A DNA stretch of 5,701 nucleotides from a bacterium (GTDB taxonomy: Bacteria; Desulfobacterota_D; UBA1144), in the NCBI GenBank assembly GCA_002701865.2, contig NZWH02000004.1, forward strand, positions 5,262 through 10,962. The letters are read 5' to 3'. Each line of letters begins with the position of its first letter. The stretch's first letter is position 1. The position numbers were made by a program, and so were the translations under genes. Below, one piece after another: positions 4,686-5,701 of the stretch. Under the pieces are notes generated by a model, which saw only the letters and a program-made list of their open reading frames with translations, did not search any database and was not told the DNA's origin.

Positions 4686-5701
4686 ATAGCATCGTTATAT
4701 GGCAACACAGCTAATTTAAAAAGCATAGAAAAAAAAGAGCTATTAAGTTTATTTAGAAAGAGGATTGTAAACCAGTCGATTATATCTAAAGAATTTTTAA
4801 GCTATCTATCAAATGCCCACGATATAATAGGTAGAAATATTAATTTAGTTATAAATCATAGAGGCAAAATAGATCTAATCTATATTGGAGAAATTTGGGA
4901 AGTTGAAGACTACACTGTCCTTAAATTTGGTGAGAAAGATATTGGGAATTCAAAAAGATTAATAACTATCTCTAACAGAAACAATGGGTTCCAAAAGAAT
5001 GAAAAAGTATCCCTTATCAACTCAAAATTTTTAAACTATTTATTAATTAGAAGAGCCTCTATGGATAAGAATATATTTTCACTTTGTTATAAGAATAATG
5101 ATGCTAAATCAAATGATTTTTGGAATATTCAAGATTTCAATGATATCAACATGCTAAACGAAGAATCACTATGGGCTTTTAGTGAGAAAAGTACTTTAAA
5201 GAAAAAAGTTTCTAAATTAAGAAAGATGAAAGAAAAAATCTATCTAGTTGGTGTAGGGACTTCTAACAAGAAAGAATTAACAAACTCTATGGAAGAATTA
5301 AAAGAGCTATCAAAATCTCTTAATAAAGAAGTGGTAGGTTCTAGTTCTCAACTAAGAAAAAGCCATGATACAAAGACTCTAGTTGGTAAAGGTTTTCTTC
5401 TTGATATTTTACTTGAAGCTGAATATTTAGGAGCTCATAAAATTATTTTCAATAAAGAGCTTCTACCTTTTCAATCAAAAGAGGTTTCAAAACTTACGTA
5501 CATGGAAGTATCAGACAGGACGGAATTAATTCTAGAGATTTTCAAGAAGAATGCTCAATCGAAGGAGGCCCATGTTCAGATTGAGCTAGCTAGACTTAAG
5601 TATGAACTACCACGAATAGCTGGGAGCGGTAAAAACTTCTCTCAAATTGGTGGAGGTATAAGCTCAAAAGGTCCAGGTGAAAAGAAAATTGAGCAAAGAA
5701 G
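4686..5701 (+). CDS. hflX: GTPase HflX, long form, N-terminal part (runs off window; apparent ATA start)
   Basis: HflX is a ribosome-binding GTPase that splits stalled or stressed 70S ribosomes. Residues about 4-125 match the extra N-terminal domain of long HflX proteins: LYGNTANLK at 4-12, an LFRKR helix, then IGRNINLVINHRGKIDLIYIG. Residues about 183-312 are the standard HflX domain: LVGKGFLLDI (232-241), VSDRTELILEIF (275-286), QIELARLKYELPRI (298-311). The signature GGGISSKGPGEKK spans 322-334. The window ends at codon 338, before the G-domain, so Walker A is not seen. The open frame starts after a TAA at 4668-4670 and contains no ATG, GTG or TTG until ATG 5061 (residue 126), well inside the conserved domain. 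ATA 4686 has an ideal Shine-Dalgarno and would place LYGNT at residues 4-8, as expected. A sequencing error or a genuine rare start codon are both possible. It is probably cotranscribed with the gene 4 bp upstream. Confidence 0.88.
   Translation, partial: MASLYGNTANLKSIEKKELLSLFRKRIVNQSIISKEFLSYLSNAHDIIGRNINLVINHRGKIDLIYIGEIWEVEDYTVLKFGEKDIGNSKRLITISNRNNGFQKNEKVSLINSKFLNYLLIRRASMDKNIFSLCYKNNDAKSNDFWNIQDFNDINMLNEESLWAFSEKSTLKKKVSKLRKMKEKIYLVGVGTSNKKELTNSMEELKELSKSLNKEVVGSSSQLRKSHDTKTLVGKGFLLDILLEAEYLGAHKIIFNKELLPFQSKEVSKLTYMEVSDRTELILEIFKKNAQSKEAHVQIELARLKYELPRIAGSGKNFSQIGGGISSKGPGEKKIEQR

Noticed and set aside
5061..5701. ATG 5061 as the true hflX start
   Set aside because: It would discard 125 residues that carry the conserved LYGNT domain of long HflX, and it has no convincing Shine-Dalgarno upstream.

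Overview
The window is a strongly AT-rich stretch, probably chromosomal, from a microbe I cannot place to phylum. A bacterium is favoured: the gene at the right edge is the long bacterial form of HflX with the N-terminal LYGNT domain, several genes carry Shine-Dalgarno sequences (AAGGAG, AAGGGG, AAGGA), and one gene has a textbook TATAAT box. Two LLM-class oxidoreductases and a split-barrel nitroreductase-like protein suggest, but do not prove, that the organism uses deazaflavin cofactor F420. No mobile element, CRISPR array, tRNA or rRNA was seen.

Left part (1-3755, minus strand, so transcribed right to left): a compact gene cluster. In transcription order it holds a radical SAM protein (3755-2865), two tandem paralogous LLM-class flavin/F420 oxidoreductases (2851-1925 and 1888-959), two tandem paralogous 6-pyruvoyltetrahydropterin synthase (PTPS) homologues (896-465 and 475-56), and the first 19 codons of a possible phosphoribosyltransferase (59-<1). 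Gaps are 13, 36 and 62 bp, followed by an 11-bp overlap and an ATGA overlap. The 62-bp gap carries a TATAAT-like element, so the pterin genes may also have their own promoter.

Middle (3756-4351): a 52-bp divergent promoter region, a 57-residue single-pass membrane protein on the plus strand, a convergent and slightly overlapping unknown 116-residue protein on the minus strand, and a second short divergent promoter region.

Right part (4352-5701, plus strand): a small DUF385/split-barrel protein, apparently transcribed as a nearly leaderless mRNA, followed 4 bp later by hflX, which runs off the window. The hflX frame has no ATG, GTG or TTG before residue 126. The best-supported start is an ATA codon 8 nt after a strong Shine-Dalgarno.

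The most interesting feature is the pairing of two tandem duplications, LLM x2 and PTPS x2, behind one radical SAM gene. This points to an uncharacterised pterin or deazaflavin-linked redox pathway, possibly with heteromeric enzymes. That function is inference. The enzyme families themselves are clear from the sequence.
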